Positions 1-9,562 of a stretch of DNA of 64,000 nt are shown here, one piece after another. The first letter of the stretch is position 1; each line of letters starts with the position of its first letter. The stretch covers positions 1 through 64,000 of the forward strand of contig NZ_BATI01000024.1 in assembly GCF_000467105.1 (NCBI RefSeq), written 5' to 3'. Source of the stretch: Aquipseudomonas alcaligenes NBRC 14159. Its GTDB lineage: Bacteria > Pseudomonadota > Gammaproteobacteria > Pseudomonadales > Pseudomonadaceae. The notes below the pieces were generated by a model, which searched no databases, had not been told where the DNA came from, and was given only the letters and a program-made list of their open reading frames with translations. A program made the position numbers and the translations under genes.

Positions 1-1136
1 CCCTGCGTATTCGTATTTGTTCGCGCCCGTATACCGTTCAAAAATGAATCTGACTTGAAGTAATAGAAAAGATAAATTCCAAGAACCTTTGAGAGGTCTG
101 GCTTAATTGTTACGCAAGAATATGAGACCAAAAACTCAGCATCTATATCGACATAGGAGACACTGCCAATCGTTGCGTATCTAGCCATCACAACATCGCC
201 CTTCGAGGTTTTTATCCTTCCAGACAATCTTAAGTAATCGTCGTACGCAACCTGCTTACACTCTTCGAACTGGATATCGCTAACAAGCTCCATCAGATCT
301 CCGGTCATGACATAAGGTATGCCTTTATCGACCGATTGAGGCATGTAATGGTCGACGTCCCCTATCGCCTCCAAGAAATATTTTATGTTGCCGACGCGCC
401 AATGCACCGGCACATCGCCCAGCCACTTCACGCCTGAGTCTTTCATCGGCAGCGTCGGATCGAGGCCTTTAGTGACGGCGTGCGAGATCACGGCCTGGCG
501 CTTTTCCTTGAGCAGTTCGATCAGGCGCTGCTGCTCTTCGATCAGCGCGTCGATGCGCGCGGTTTCGTGGTCAAGAAAGCGGGCGATTTTGGTTTGTTCA
601 GGCTTTGGTGGCTCCGCGAAAAGCAAGCCACGAAAATCATCCTGGCCAAGATTCTGCATGCTTGCGCTGGTTCCAGAACAGGCCATCTTTACCTGCTCCC
701 GGTATTCCCGAGACTTGCTGAAGTAGAAAAGGAACTCTGGAGAATGATTTACCAAGAAATAAACTTGCCAGAGTCGGTCTGGCAGGAAAATTCCATTGGG
801 AGCTTCGGTAACCAGACCCGTGGCTCCCACCAGATCGGGAGTGTTCATCCGACTAACAATGAGCGTGTCTTTACGAAGCGGACAGCTGACTCTGCTCAGG
901 TCTTCATCATTCACCGTCTTGTTTTCGGCCCAGTCGAATTTTCCTGTGTAAACACAACTGGTTTTCAGAACGCCCAAGGAACCAGGCTCGGCTGGAAAAT
1001 CCGCCGCATTGACACTGGTGCCAGACTCGATACGTTCAATAGCCCGCTTGAGTGGATGCACAGCCCAATGCTCCGGCACCTCACCCAGCCACTCAACCCC
1101 GGAATCCTTGTACGCCAGATACACGGGAAACGTCAT
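1..1136 (-). CDS. hsdS: Type I restriction-modification specificity subunit HsdS (partial)
   Basis: This subunit recognises the target sequence of a type I restriction-modification enzyme and guides HsdM (and HsdR) to it. The frame is open from the ATG at 1136 to the window edge, so the C-terminus is missing. About 378 residues are visible. Two target-recognition units are seen, each opening with the same motif ([15 protein letters not shown] near residue 10 and [15 protein letters not shown] near residue 256), separated by a helical spacer ending in [20 protein letters not shown], as in classical HsdS. The start overlaps the hsdM stop in an ATGA arrangement, indicating translational coupling. 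The second half is AT-richer than hsdM, which is common for recombining specificity domains. hsdR is not in the window and may lie further left. Family assignment is firm. Confidence 0.93.
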   Translation of the reverse strand, partial: MTFPVYLAYKDSGVEWLGEVPEHWAVHPLKRAIERIESGTSVNAADFPAEPGSLGVLKTSCVYTGKFDWAENKTVNDEDLSRVSCPLRKDTLIVSRMNTPDLVGATGLVTEAPNGIFLPDRLWQVYFLVNHSPEFLFYFSKSREYREQVKMACSGTSASMQNLGQDDFRGLLFAEPPKPEQTKIARFLDHETARIDALIEEQQRLIELLKEKRQAVISHAVTKGLDPTLPMKDSGVKWLGDVPVHWRVGNIKYFLEAIGDVDHYMPQSVDKGIPYVMTGDLMELVSDIQFEECKQVAYDDYLRLSGRIKTSKGDVVMARYATIGSVSYVDIDAEFLVSYSCVTIKPDLSKVLGIYLFYYFKSDSFLNGIRARTNTNTQ

Positions 1137-2989
1137 GCCGACAGCCCCTCAATCATCTGCTTGATGCGGTCTGTGCAGGCCTTAAGGTCGCGATCGATCT
1201 CTTCCAGCGGACGCGGCGGCTGGAATACATAGAAGTGGCGATTAAAGGGAATCTCGAAACCGACCACGCCGACTTCGCCATCCTGCTCATCGCGCTTGCT
1301 TTCGTCGATCCAGGCATCCGGCACATGGGGCTTCACTTCGCGCTCGAAGTAGTCGTACACCGACTCGCCCAGCTGCACGTTTTCATTATCGCGCAGGCCG
1401 GCATCGGCTTCCGGCTGGCCTTTGACCATGCAGATATCCGCTTCCGGGTCGCGTTCGCTCAGGGCATTGAGGATGGCCTTCAGCTCGGGCGTGCTGGGGA
1501 ACACGTCGTGGGCATTGAGCGCCTTCTTAAGCAGCTTGCTGAACTGCTCGCGGTTGCGGTGCAGCTGGCTTTCGTCCATGGCCTGCAGGGCTTCGATCAG
1601 ACGCTGGCGGGCCGGGGCGTCCAGCTTTTCGATGGCTTTTTCTTCCAGCACTTTGTTGATGCGCTCGGCACTGGCCTGGAAGTTCAGGCGCAACGGGCGC
1701 TCGACGGTGATGCGCCGGTAGCCAAAGGCCTCGACCGGGAAGATCTTGCTCTGCGGGGTTGCCTCGAAGCGGCCATACAGGCGCACCAGTTCGTCGATTT
1801 GGTCTTCGGTGATGTACTGGCGCTTGCTGCCCAGCGATTTGCGCATCTTGGCAAAGTGCTGGCTGCCGTCGATCAACTGCACCTTGCCCTGGCGCACGGC
1901 GGCCTTGTGGTTGCTCAGCACCCACACATAGGTGGCGATGCCGGTGTTGTAGAACATGTCGGTGGGCAGGGCGATGATGGCTTCGACCAGATCGTTCTGC
2001 AGCAGGTAGCGGCGAATCTCCGACTCACCCGAGCCGGCGCCACCGGTAAACAGCGGCGAGCCGTTGAGGATGATGCCGATGCGCGAGCCGCCTTCACGCG
2101 GGTCACGCATCTTGCTGACCAGGTGCAAGAGGAACAGCAGCGAGCCATCGGACACACGCGGCAGGCCCGGGCCGAAACGGCCGTTGAAGCCCTTTTCGCT
2201 GTGCTCGTCGGTGATCTGCTTTTGTACCTTCTTCCACTCCACACCAAACGGCGGGTTGCTGAGCATGAAGTCGAAGCGGTTGTCGGCCAGTTGGTCGTCG
2301 GACAGGGTGTTGCCCAGCTTGATGCTGGTGACGTCCTGGCCCTTGATCAACATGTCCGCCTTGCAGATGGCGTAGGACTCGGGGTTGAGCTCCTGGCCGT
2401 GCAGCGACACGGTGACTTGCTGGCTGATGGACTGGATGTACTCGTCACCCTCGGAGAGGAAGCCGCCGGTCCCCGCTGTTGGGTCATAAATGGTGACGAT
2501 GCTGTTGGGCTTGAGCTTGTCGTCCTGCCCGGTGATCACCAGCGAGGTGGTCAGGTGCACGATATCGCGCGGGGTGAAGTGCTCCCCCGCGGTTTCGTTG
2601 GAGCTCTCCGCGAACTTGCGGATCAGCTCTTCGAAGATGATGCCCATGCCGAAGTTGCTGATGCGCTCGGGGCTCAGGTCCGTGGCAGCAAAGCGCTGCA
2701 CCACCTGATAGAGCAGGTTGGCGGCGGCGAGCTGCTGCACGAAGTCCTCGAAGTGGAAGTGCTCGAAGATCTCGCGGGCGTCCTTGCTGAAGGACTGCAC
2801 ATAGCTCATCAAGTCAGCGGCGGTCTGGGTGTCGGACAGCGTGCCGAGGGTCAGCTTGGAGGCATTGAAGAACTGCTGCCCGGCCGCGCGTAGCAACAGC
2901 CGCTCACGCACCAGATCAGGACGGCCTTCCTGCGCATAGGACTCACGGATCACCGCTTCCTTCGTCTGGGAATGGTTTTCCGTGTTCAC
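1133..2989 (-). CDS. hsdM: Type I restriction-modification DNA methyltransferase HsdM
   Basis: This is the N6-adenine methyltransferase subunit that works with HsdS. S-adenosylmethionine motif I ([10 protein letters not shown]) and catalytic motif IV (NPPFG) are both intact. The N-terminal helical HsdM domain precedes them, with an [15 protein letters not shown] segment typical of the family. I chose the GTG at 2989 (VNTENHSQ), which has AGGAG seven bases upstream, giving 618 residues. The frame extends upstream to 3055, but that extension is not HsdM-like. The gene overlaps hsdS by 4 bp. It lies immediately outside the left attachment repeat of the mobile element, so it belongs to the flanking chromosome or to a different neighbouring island. 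Confidence 0.95.
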   Translation of the reverse strand: MNTENHSQTKEAVIRESYAQEGRPDLVRERLLLRAAGQQFFNASKLTLGTLSDTQTAADLMSYVQSFSKDAREIFEHFHFEDFVQQLAAANLLYQVVQRFAATDLSPERISNFGMGIIFEELIRKFAESSNETAGEHFTPRDIVHLTTSLVITGQDDKLKPNSIVTIYDPTAGTGGFLSEGDEYIQSISQQVTVSLHGQELNPESYAICKADMLIKGQDVTSIKLGNTLSDDQLADNRFDFMLSNPPFGVEWKKVQKQITDEHSEKGFNGRFGPGLPRVSDGSLLFLLHLVSKMRDPREGGSRIGIILNGSPLFTGGAGSGESEIRRYLLQNDLVEAIIALPTDMFYNTGIATYVWVLSNHKAAVRQGKVQLIDGSQHFAKMRKSLGSKRQYITEDQIDELVRLYGRFEATPQSKIFPVEAFGYRRITVERPLRLNFQASAERINKVLEEKAIEKLDAPARQRLIEALQAMDESQLHRNREQFSKLLKKALNAHDVFPSTPELKAILNALSERDPEADICMVKGQPEADAGLRDNENVQLGESVYDYFEREVKPHVPDAWIDESKRDEQDGEVGVVGFEIPFNRHFYVFQPPRPLEEIDRDLKACTDRIKQMIEGLSA

Positions 2990-3102
2990 GCAACTTCTCC
3001 TGGAACAGGACAGCAAAAGCACGAGTTTAACCTGACGGAAAGGTCGGGACCGCATCTCTGTGAGCGCGTTTACCCCGGTGTTTATGCCTTAGCCAAAAAC
3101 AA

Positions 3103-3132
3103 AAAAGCCTGACCATTTCTGATCAGGCTTTG
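3103..3132. terminator. Rho-independent terminator, probably the original tRNA-Pro terminator
   Basis: An AGCCTGA/TCAGGCT stem is preceded by an A-run that reads as a T-run on the minus strand. It lies just outside the left attachment repeat. If the island were excised, this hairpin would sit directly downstream of tRNA-Pro. The role is inferred from position. Confidence 0.6.
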
Positions 3133-3144
3133 ATGTTGGGATTA

Positions 3145-3194
3145 TTTGGTCGGGACGGAGTGATTCGAACACTCGACCCCTTGCACCCCATGCA
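3145..3194. repeat. Left attachment site (att), 50-bp copy of the tRNA-Pro 3' end
   Basis: This 50-bp stretch is identical to 36894-36943, which is the 3' portion of the intact tRNA-Pro(GGG) gene, from the anticodon stem-loop to just beyond the CCA end. Identity stops abruptly at 3194/36943. A direct repeat of a tRNA 3' end next to a tyrosine integrase is the standard footprint of tRNA-targeted integration. Confidence 0.93.
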
Positions 3195-3325
3195 CTTATT
3201 TTATAGATCCCCATAGATCGTACCGGACGCCATGAGACAGACTTAACCCTAGCAAATACGAGCCTTACAGGCTAATCTTGCATCCAATAACGTCCGACAC
3301 CGCCCACCACCAGCCAAGCATTTTG

Positions 3326-3353
3326 GTGGCACAAAAGTGGCACAAAATTCGGG
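3326..3353. repeat. Paired GTGGCACAAAA boxes inside the left end (candidate integrase arm sites)
   Basis: Two tandem copies of GTGGCACAAAA end in TTCGGG, between the left att and the integrase start. Almost the same arrangement occurs at 36799-36826 just inside the right att, differing by one extra A. Direct repeats at both inner ends of an integrative element are typical of integrase arm-type binding sites. The binding function is inferred. Confidence 0.6.
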
Positions 3354-3380
3354 CGCGAGGAATTTTACTAGGGGTAGAGA

Positions 3381-4790
3381 GTGTCCAAGGTAACGATCAA
3401 GCAATTGGAGGCACTGACAGCGCAAGATGACGGCAAGGTCTTCCGTGAGGATGGAGGACTGGTTGCTGAGGTGCGTGCCGGAGTCCGCGGGATCACAGTT
3501 CAGTTCAGCTATGAATTCAAGCTGGATGGAGCGCGCACCAGGAAGCGCTTGGGTAGTTGGCCGAAGAAAAGCTTGGCGCAAATTCGGTCTGAGCGAGACG
3601 AAGCCCGGGTACTTGTCACAAAAGGATTGCACCCCACGCTTGCAGCAAAAGCAGCACGGATCCAAGCGCAAGCGGCAATCGCCACCACTATTGCTGAAGC
3701 AGAGCGTGAAGCCGCAGAAAACAAGACAGTGGCCGATCTCTTTGATGAGTGGATACGTGACGGCGTCTCCCGCCAGGACGGCAATGCCGAGCTGATCCGC
3801 AGCTTTAAGAAGGACGTCCTGCCACTAGTTGGTAAGAAGCCGCTGCGCAATCTTACTGAAAAGGATCTGCTCGCTGTCCTTCGCTCAGTCAAATCTCGCG
3901 GCCTAAACCGCACCGTCGTTATCCGCAGCAAGGACATCGGCCAGATGCTGCGTTGGGCCGAGAAACGCAAACCATGGCGTGGTCTCATGACTGACGGCAA
4001 TCCAGCCGACCTGATAGACGTCAACAAGCTGCTCGACCATGACTACGAAGAACAGCGGGATCGACTGCTCTCCCCTGATGAGATTCGAGAACTGCGGGAC
4101 ATCCTCGAACGCCTGGAGAAAGACTACGAAGAGCTTCCTGCTGGCCAGAAGTATTCAGGCATTCGCCCGGTCAATACGCGCGTCCAGTGCGCGCTGTGGA
4201 TCTGCCTGAGCACCCTCTGCCGAATCGGCGAGTTACTTAAGGCCGAATGGCGCTTCGTGGATCTGGAGAAGAACACTTGGTTCATTCCGGCCGAGGCAAC
4301 CAAAGGCCATAAAGGCAAGCGTCAGGATCACCATGTGTTCTTGTCAGCGTTTTCCGTTGCGCAGTTCAAACGCCTTAAGAAAGAAACCGGCGATACGCCG
4401 TTCTGCTTCCCCAGCAGGGATGCTCGAAGCCACGTTGATACCAAGACTGTCAGCAAGCTCATTGGAGACCGCCAATGTCGATTCAAGAGCCGCAGCAAGC
4501 CACTGGCTGGCCGGCATCATGACGACTCACTGGTACTGAGCAAGGGAACCAAGGGTGAATGGACCCCGCATGATCTGCGCCGCACGGGCGCTACCATGAT
4601 GCAGGAGCTGGGTGTAACACTGGAAATCATCGACCGCTGCCAGAACCACCTGCTGGGCGGCTCGAAGGTCCGTCGACATTATCTGCACCACGATTACGCC
4701 AAGGAAAAAACTGAAGCCTGGCGCTTGTTGGGCGAGAAGTTAGAGTCGATTCTTGCCGGGAGCCCGGCAGCTGCTATCCAGCATCAGTAG
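3381..4790 (+). CDS. int: Tyrosine-type site-specific integrase (P4/bacteriophage family)
   Basis: This enzyme should integrate and excise the element at the tRNA-Pro 3' end. The protein has 469 residues, starting at GTG 3381. An N-terminal arm-binding domain of unknown-function-4102 type (about 1-90) is followed by a SAM-like core-binding domain (about 110-220) and the catalytic domain. Catalytic residues are recognisable: Arg in TLCRIGELL (about 280), Lys in EATKGHKGKR (about 308), the HDLRR box (about 396) and the nucleophilic Tyr in VRRHYLHHDY (about 434). It lies 187 bp from the left att and points into the island. This is the end opposite the intact tRNA, a less common layout. Its 3' end overlaps the convergent toxin gene by 7 bp. 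Confidence 0.95.
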   Translation: MSKVTIKQLEALTAQDDGKVFREDGGLVAEVRAGVRGITVQFSYEFKLDGARTRKRLGSWPKKSLAQIRSERDEARVLVTKGLHPTLAAKAARIQAQAAIATTIAEAEREAAENKTVADLFDEWIRDGVSRQDGNAELIRSFKKDVLPLVGKKPLRNLTEKDLLAVLRSVKSRGLNRTVVIRSKDIGQMLRWAEKRKPWRGLMTDGNPADLIDVNKLLDHDYEEQRDRLLSPDEIRELRDILERLEKDYEELPAGQKYSGIRPVNTRVQCALWICLSTLCRIGELLKAEWRFVDLEKNTWFIPAEATKGHKGKRQDHHVFLSAFSVAQFKRLKKETGDTPFCFPSRDARSHVDTKTVSKLIGDRQCRFKSRSKPLAGRHHDDSLVLSKGTKGEWTPHDLRRTGATMMQELGVTLEIIDRCQNHLLGGSKVRRHYLHHDYAKEKTEAWRLLGEKLESILAGSPAAAIQHQ

Positions 4791-5077
4791 CCAGCTTTTT
4801 TTTGATGGCGAAAGACCAAGACATAGGCCGTGTCATCTGCGCGCTCATAGCGGTAAAGCGCAACGTAACCTGAGTCACCAAACTCGATGATTAGCTCACG
4901 CAGCTCTGGCAGATCTGGAAATGGACGCCCTACTTCCGGACTTTCCTCCAATCGAGCGAATTGACGCTCGATTGCTTGTGAAGCACGGCGCGCGACCTGC
5001 GGATCTTTATCGGAGAGGAATCGTCGGCAACGCTCCAAGCCCTTCGCCGCGCCTTCAGTGACAATCAGTCGTGGCAC
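4784..5077 (-). CDS. RelE/ParE-family toxin
   Basis: This 97-residue protein fits the RelE/ParE toxin fold (mRNA interferase or gyrase inhibitor). It has an N-terminal MPRLIVTEGAAKGLERCRRFL helix region, a central RPFPDLPELRELIIEFGDSGYVALYRYE core and a C-terminal YVLVFRHQKKAGY strand with basic residues and a terminal Tyr. It overlaps the upstream RHH antitoxin gene by 13 bp, the usual arrangement for a coupled pair. RelE and ParE activities cannot be told apart from sequence alone. It probably helps stabilise the element. Confidence 0.88.
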   Translation of the reverse strand: MPRLIVTEGAAKGLERCRRFLSDKDPQVARRASQAIERQFARLEESPEVGRPFPDLPELRELIIEFGDSGYVALYRYERADDTAYVLVFRHQKKAGY

Positions 5078-5337
5078 TTGGGTAGCTCTGCCTCAGCATC
5101 TGTACCCCAGCTACCAAGCCAGGTGCGAGCCTCCTGGCCGGTCAAGTGCTGGCCGGTTTCCTGGTATGCAGCCCAAGATGCCAGCGCTTCTTGTTTGAAG
5201 CTCTCACGGGCCTCCTCTCGCTCGACGTACTGGGTAATCGCCTCACGCATGATCCAGTGAGATGAGCGTTGGCGCAAGTTGGCCAAATTCTGAATGCGCC
5301 CTTTCAGCTCGTCGTCAATTTTGATGGAAGTGGCCAT
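5065..5337 (-). CDS. Ribbon-helix-helix antitoxin (CopG/ParD-like)
   Basis: This 90-residue protein begins with a short strand MATSIKIDDEL followed by two helices ending in SSHWIMREAITQYVEREE, a ribbon-helix-helix DNA-binding domain. The C-terminal half (about 50-90) should bind and neutralise the toxin encoded downstream. It probably also represses its own operon: a perfect 15-nt palindrome lies 20 bp upstream of the start codon (5357-5371). The gene order antitoxin-toxin and the 13-bp overlap support the pairing. Confidence 0.88.
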   Translation of the reverse strand: MATSIKIDDELKGRIQNLANLRQRSSHWIMREAITQYVEREEARESFKQEALASWAAYQETGQHLTGQEARTWLGSWGTDAEAELPKCHD

Positions 5338-5356
5338 GGTCAGCCCTCAGTTATCT

Positions 5357-5371
5357 AAAGGTATTACCTTT
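5357..5371. promoter_or_regulatory. Palindromic operator of the toxin-antitoxin operon
   Basis: The sequence AAAGGTATTACCTTT is a perfect inverted repeat around a central T, 20 bp upstream of the antitoxin ATG. RHH antitoxins usually bind such short palindromes to autoregulate. Binding is inferred. Confidence 0.6.
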
Positions 5372-5463
5372 GAATATCGTAGCAGAGAAAAGAACTATGC
5401 TGCCTATGAAAACGCCGATGGGCATAACAGCGAATGACCCAAACCAAGCCGGGCATCTGCTGC

Positions 5464-5708
5464 TTACAGGTCTTCCAAGGACACCTGGATGGATTTTTCA
5501 GCTGCCCGAGCCCTCACCAATGAAGCCAGCTAGAAATCGTCCAGGCGCTCGAGTATTTGTTCGTACAGCTCTGCTGGCACCAGATATGCCATAACACGAT
5601 CCTGTTCGAGCAAGACTACAGGGGTACTTGCGGCTTCAGCCAAGATGCGGGATGGGTTTTCTTCAGATCAGAAATGCTGACTGCTGCCTGAGAGAAGATG
5701 TTTTGCAT
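5464..5708 (-). pseudogene. Decayed Phd/YefM-type antitoxin gene
   Basis: From the ATG at 5708 the reading begins MQNIFSQAAVSISDLKK, a typical Phd/YefM start. It then shifts frame at an A-run in AAGAAAACCC, consistent with loss of one A. In the shifted frame it continues NPSRILAEAASTPVVLLEQ and AYLVPAELYEQILERLDDF. An in-frame TAG follows, and after it LASLVRARAAEKSIQVSLEDL runs to a final TAA. All parts match an antitoxin of about 80 residues, so one frameshift and one nonsense mutation have inactivated it. No RelE-type partner is recognisable downstream. Confidence 0.75.
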
Positions 5709-6029
5709 AGAAAGCCTCTTTGCCCCTATTGCCCGAGGGTTTCAGGACGAATCTGGATGAAAGATCCCTACGCCGGATGAGCTTGAAGCCCACACGGCTT
5801 TTCAAATATAGATAGGCCAAACTTTTATTTGTTAACAGGGCCGGACACTGATGGTGGACTGGGCAGAGTTGTGCACGAGAGAAAATGACCATCCACAGCC
5901 AGCAACAAAGTAGCCGGTAGCAACAGGCAAAAACCGGCCAAAAGCAGCCATCGCGACTCATCGGACGTCATCGTCCTTGGGCATATCACCCGTCGTTACG
6001 CTTACTGGATACCGCTTGCGCCAGTTTCG
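5709..6029. other. Intergenic stretch without a recognisable gene
   Basis: This region lies between the decayed antitoxin and the DUF262 operon and holds no convincing gene. It contains CCGGCCAAAAGCAGCCATCGCGAC at 5934-5957 in part, a motif that recurs in inverted orientation around the IS insertion site near 10550/12226. It is probably debris of earlier insertions. Confidence 0.5.
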
Positions 6030-8060
6030 CTAGTCGATATTGAAAGCCCTTTGATAATGTCTCCGCAGTGCCGACAGCATGGCTGAATGATGAGCATCGG
6101 CCACGGCCTCTCCCCACTTATCGTTTGAATAGATCAGGTCCATCTTCAAGGAGTCGGGCCGCTTCTCATACTCCCGCTTGTTGAGGAATCGCTGGCGCTT
6201 TTCGTTGAAGGGCAGATTGCCGTATTCCGAGTTGATACTGCGCGAGACCAGCGCGAGATTGCCAAAGCGGTCCAGCCATTCCTTCGAGACCGTATTGGTA
6301 TCGGTCGCCTGTGGATTCTGCGGCGAAATATGCTCTACCGAGTTCTTCGCGGTGAAACGGAAATTGCCCCAGAATTCACGGTCAGCTTGTTGTTCATACC
6401 AGAGCACGAAGTCCAGCTTGTAGAACCAGTAATGCGCAAATCTGACGCCATCGTTCTCCGCCAGCGCCGATTCGAACTGCAGTACCGAAGCGTTACGCCA
6501 AGGGGTATCCATGAAGCGGCGGCTACGTGCGACCAGCGAAGAATCAGTCACTTCGCCAAGCAACTGGTTATCCAAATGGCACAGGAAGCCGTAGTAACGC
6601 TCGATTTCACCGCCGCCACCGCGCACTGTATGCGCATGCTTGTGGATGAAGTACAGGAAGGGGGTCAGCCAGTAATGGGTGGTAATTTCCTGCGTGTGAT
6701 ACAGCATGCTCTGCAGCAACGACAGCCCCTGATGCAGAGTATTGTCGCGGCTACGATTGATATAGCGCTTGTCTTCGCTGGCGGAAATCGAAGTGTGGCA
6801 GACCTGATGGATTTCCTCATCGCCTTGGTCGACCCACTTGATCACGTACTCGTCCCACAGCACACGCATACGCCAGAGCAGATCGATGAAGCCTTGTGCC
6901 CTCGCCGCACGCTGTGCTGGCTCCGCTGGCACCAGCAAGTAGGCCTCGAACAGGGCGAGCAGCTGCCGGTCCAGCACACGTGGCAGGTCCTGCGGCCCTT
7001 GCTCCTTCAGCCAAATACGCAGGACATGAAGTAGGAAAAGCGGAAAACCGATGATGCTGCGCGCCCAAGGGGCTTCGCCGTCGTCCTCGGTGATGGTTGT
7101 TCGCGCCGGGCCGGTATCACCAATCGAGCCACCAACAATGTCCTCCAAAGTCAGGCGATCGTCGTCATCCGTTTGCGTGGCGTCGGCCTTGCGCCCGAGC
7201 AAGCCATGCACCGCGCCGGCATGCAACAGTTGCCCCTTGCTGTAGAGATCTCCCAGCCGATGCGCATCCAGCTGGGTTTCCAGACACAGATTGCGCTCGA
7301 CGAAACCGCTCATGTCGGCACAGGCATTCCACAAGGCCGCGTAGCGGGAACGGTTTTCCGCGGGGATGTCGTGCAACAACCTAGCCTTGAGGATCTCATG
7401 ATGCTGTAGCTGGATGCCGCGGTTGTTGATGACCTCGAACAGCTTGTTCAGGTCCATGCCCTCGGGCACCTGTGTTAGCACCAGCGAGACAGTGCGATAC
7501 ACGAAGCCAGCCAGCGCCTTCAGATATTCATCATCCACAGGCCCGCCGTCCGCACGCTTGTACGTCTGCGCGAAGGAGGCCATCAATTGCTGAGCCTCTC
7601 TCATGCTCCGGGTATCGATGGCTTCACTGTTCACCGCCTTGCCGCCCGGCATCATGCTGGCAAGGAAGTCATTGACCTCCTCGCGGATCGAGAACTGTAG
7701 ACGCGGAATCGTCCCGTTCTTCAGCACCACCCTGCTGAAGTCTCCCATCACCTCGCGCCATACAGGCACAGTGCTGAGCATCCATAACGTGGTGAAACGC
7801 TGCTGCCCATCGATCAGGTCGAAGCGACGCATGCCCTGGTCGCGGTCTTCAGCGGTGGTCTTTTCCACCAACAACGTGCCGCCCAGGAAAAACTGTGTGT
7901 CTCTGCGATCGAATGCATTTGCCATGTCAGTCAGAAGCGTCTTGATCTGGTCATCACCCCACACGTAAAGGCGCTGGTAGATCGGCACGTTGAAACACCA
8001 TGCGGCGTCTTCTCTGTTGGTCAGCTGCTCCAGGGTGCAAAGGCTGGAATCAATGCTCAT
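6030..8060 (-). CDS. DUF262/DUF1524 protein (GmrSD-like putative modification-dependent nuclease)
   Basis: This 676-residue protein has an N-terminal DUF262 (ParB/sulfiredoxin-like) domain with the signatures PIYQR (about 26-30) and IDGQQRFTTL (about 83-92), which in GmrS-type proteins bind and hydrolyse nucleotides. The C-terminus carries a DUF1524-like HNH region: SVEHISPQ near residue 573, then FGNLALVSRSINSEYGNLPFNEKR, as in GmrD and SspE. The family includes type IV restriction enzymes that attack modified phage DNA. It starts at ATG 8060 with an AGGAGG site and overlaps the end of the upstream DUF262 gene by 11 bp. It is the last gene of a three-gene operon. A defence role is inferred; the substrate is unknown. 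Confidence 0.85.
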   Translation of the reverse strand: MSIDSSLCTLEQLTNREDAAWCFNVPIYQRLYVWGDDQIKTLLTDMANAFDRRDTQFFLGGTLLVEKTTAEDRDQGMRRFDLIDGQQRFTTLWMLSTVPVWREVMGDFSRVVLKNGTIPRLQFSIREEVNDFLASMMPGGKAVNSEAIDTRSMREAQQLMASFAQTYKRADGGPVDDEYLKALAGFVYRTVSLVLTQVPEGMDLNKLFEVINNRGIQLQHHEILKARLLHDIPAENRSRYAALWNACADMSGFVERNLCLETQLDAHRLGDLYSKGQLLHAGAVHGLLGRKADATQTDDDDRLTLEDIVGGSIGDTGPARTTITEDDGEAPWARSIIGFPLFLLHVLRIWLKEQGPQDLPRVLDRQLLALFEAYLLVPAEPAQRAARAQGFIDLLWRMRVLWDEYVIKWVDQGDEEIHQVCHTSISASEDKRYINRSRDNTLHQGLSLLQSMLYHTQEITTHYWLTPFLYFIHKHAHTVRGGGGEIERYYGFLCHLDNQLLGEVTDSSLVARSRRFMDTPWRNASVLQFESALAENDGVRFAHYWFYKLDFVLWYEQQADREFWGNFRFTAKNSVEHISPQNPQATDTNTVSKEWLDRFGNLALVSRSINSEYGNLPFNEKRQRFLNKREYEKRPDSLKMDLIYSNDKWGEAVADAHHSAMLSALRRHYQRAFNID

Positions 8061-9546
8061 GGCGACCTCCTAGAGAAGCTTTCAAAAACGCCTCGATCCA
8101 TTGATATTTGTCCGCAAGGCTGCGGCATTCAGAGTCCGTCTGCTCCCGGTAAAACGCCAGGACAGCCCGTTTGTATCGACCTTGCACACCATTGCCAACT
8201 TCAATCGTTTCCTCGGCATACAACGATGCCACGACCAATTGGCGCTTCTGCAGAAAGTCCAGTACCTGCTTCGGGTGATAGCTCTGCGCGATCACATCTA
8301 GCAGGTTCAGCTCGGCCAGCCTGAAGAAGTTGGCGGCGGTTTCCTGCTTGACCAGTTGTTGCTTCAGACGAATCGCACCTAGCAGAAACTCCAGGCGCAG
8401 AGCAAAAGCAGTCAGTTGCTCGACATCGAACTGATCCACATACACCAAGCTGCAGAGCATGAAGATCTCGCGCAGATACTCTTGGTTGTTGCACAGCAGC
8501 TGTCGATAGATCGCGCGGAACGTACTCACTTGCGAGCAGGGTGCAGGGGCATTCATCAGCCTTTGCAGCAATGCAGCGTACTTGTCGGCGTAGAGAAAAA
8601 AGCCCACGCCTTCATGGATGGGCTGGCGCAGCGCGATGGGCAGGTTCGCGGGGTTCTGGCTGACACGCAGTTGGTTGCCCTGCAGTACATACTCTCCATC
8701 ACCCTCCAGCGTAAGCGCAGTCGCCAGCCGGTTGGGCCGGGTGGCATAGAGCGGCACGCTGTCGACGCTGCTGTGGCTGTCTGCGTCATGGTGCCAAGTG
8801 TCGTTCTGGAACTCTGTCAGCAGCGTTTCGTGCCTGCCCGCTGGTGTTTGCGCACCACGCCAGCGGCGCGCACGCCAGAGAAAACGATTGAAGAGGTTGG
8901 GGGCAAAATCCTGTCCCGGCGACAGTACCGCGGGCAGACGTTGCAACGCTTCCCAGCGCTCGGCGCAGTGCTTCTGCAGAGCAATCTTGAGCTTGCCCTC
9001 GCCGTCCGCATGATCGATCGCCCGCAGGTGATAGGCCTTGAGCAGATCGGTGGCCCGCAGGGGCACGCCGCGATTGTTCTGGGTATCGAAAAAGGTGAAG
9101 GCAAGGTCGCTGCTGCCCACTTCGATCACTGTCAGACGCAGCTTTTCGATGATCTCCTGTGCTATAGCCTCTTGTTGCTGCAACGCCAGCATCCCTTCAC
9201 GGATATGCCGTGCGGACTGCCCCGAATAGCTGAGCGCCTGGCCCGCGGGCAGCTTGCCGGTAGCGCGGTGATACAGCAGCGACAACGCCGTGATGCGCTG
9301 CTGACCATCGATGATGAACCTTTTCGACTGGCGCGCATCGCGATGCAGTAATACCGCACCAATGTAGTAAGGCAAGCGATTGTCTGGCTGGCCTGCGAAT
9401 TCCACGAGATCACTGTTCAACTGCAGCAGCTTGTCCGGCCCCCAGACAAAGCCTCGCTGGTAACTGTCCAATGCCAATGGCGTACCTGCCTTCAGCAGAT
9501 CGGCGAAGGCCAGGGTGCTAACCTGAACAAGAGATTCCTGTGTCAT
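8050..9546 (-). CDS. DUF262 protein without HNH tail
   Basis: This 498-residue protein has an N-terminal DUF262 domain with DSYQRGFVWG (about 28-37) and FIIDGQQRITAL (about 77-88). It also has FFDTQNNRGVPLRATDLLKAYHLR (quoted in parts: FFDTQNNRG, LRATDLLKAY), the third conserved block of the family. The C-terminal half is mostly helical and lacks the EHI-x-P motif of DUF1524, so it is probably the nucleotide-sensing partner of the following DUF262/DUF1524 protein rather than a nuclease. The stop overlaps the next gene by 11 bp and the start follows the acidic protein gene by 16 bp. It may form a hetero-complex with its neighbour; this is inference. Confidence 0.82.
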   Translation of the reverse strand: MTQESLVQVSTLAFADLLKAGTPLALDSYQRGFVWGPDKLLQLNSDLVEFAGQPDNRLPYYIGAVLLHRDARQSKRFIIDGQQRITALSLLYHRATGKLPAGQALSYSGQSARHIREGMLALQQQEAIAQEIIEKLRLTVIEVGSSDLAFTFFDTQNNRGVPLRATDLLKAYHLRAIDHADGEGKLKIALQKHCAERWEALQRLPAVLSPGQDFAPNLFNRFLWRARRWRGAQTPAGRHETLLTEFQNDTWHHDADSHSSVDSVPLYATRPNRLATALTLEGDGEYVLQGNQLRVSQNPANLPIALRQPIHEGVGFFLYADKYAALLQRLMNAPAPCSQVSTFRAIYRQLLCNNQEYLREIFMLCSLVYVDQFDVEQLTAFALRLEFLLGAIRLKQQLVKQETAANFFRLAELNLLDVIAQSYHPKQVLDFLQKRQLVVASLYAEETIEVGNGVQGRYKRAVLAFYREQTDSECRSLADKYQWIEAFLKASLGGRHEH

Positions 9547-9562
9547 CTATCGAATTCCTTGC

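Noticed and set aside
1052-2893. 613-codon open frame on the plus strand opposite hsdM
   Set aside because: Antisense shadow; hsdM on the minus strand has all methylase motifs and a coupled hsdS.
5370-5594. 74-codon plus-strand frame
   Set aside because: No similarity or ribosome site; the region is explained on the minus strand by the decayed antitoxin.
7603-7968. Antisense frames within the DUF262/DUF1524 gene
   Set aside because: No family features and fully inside a convincing gene.
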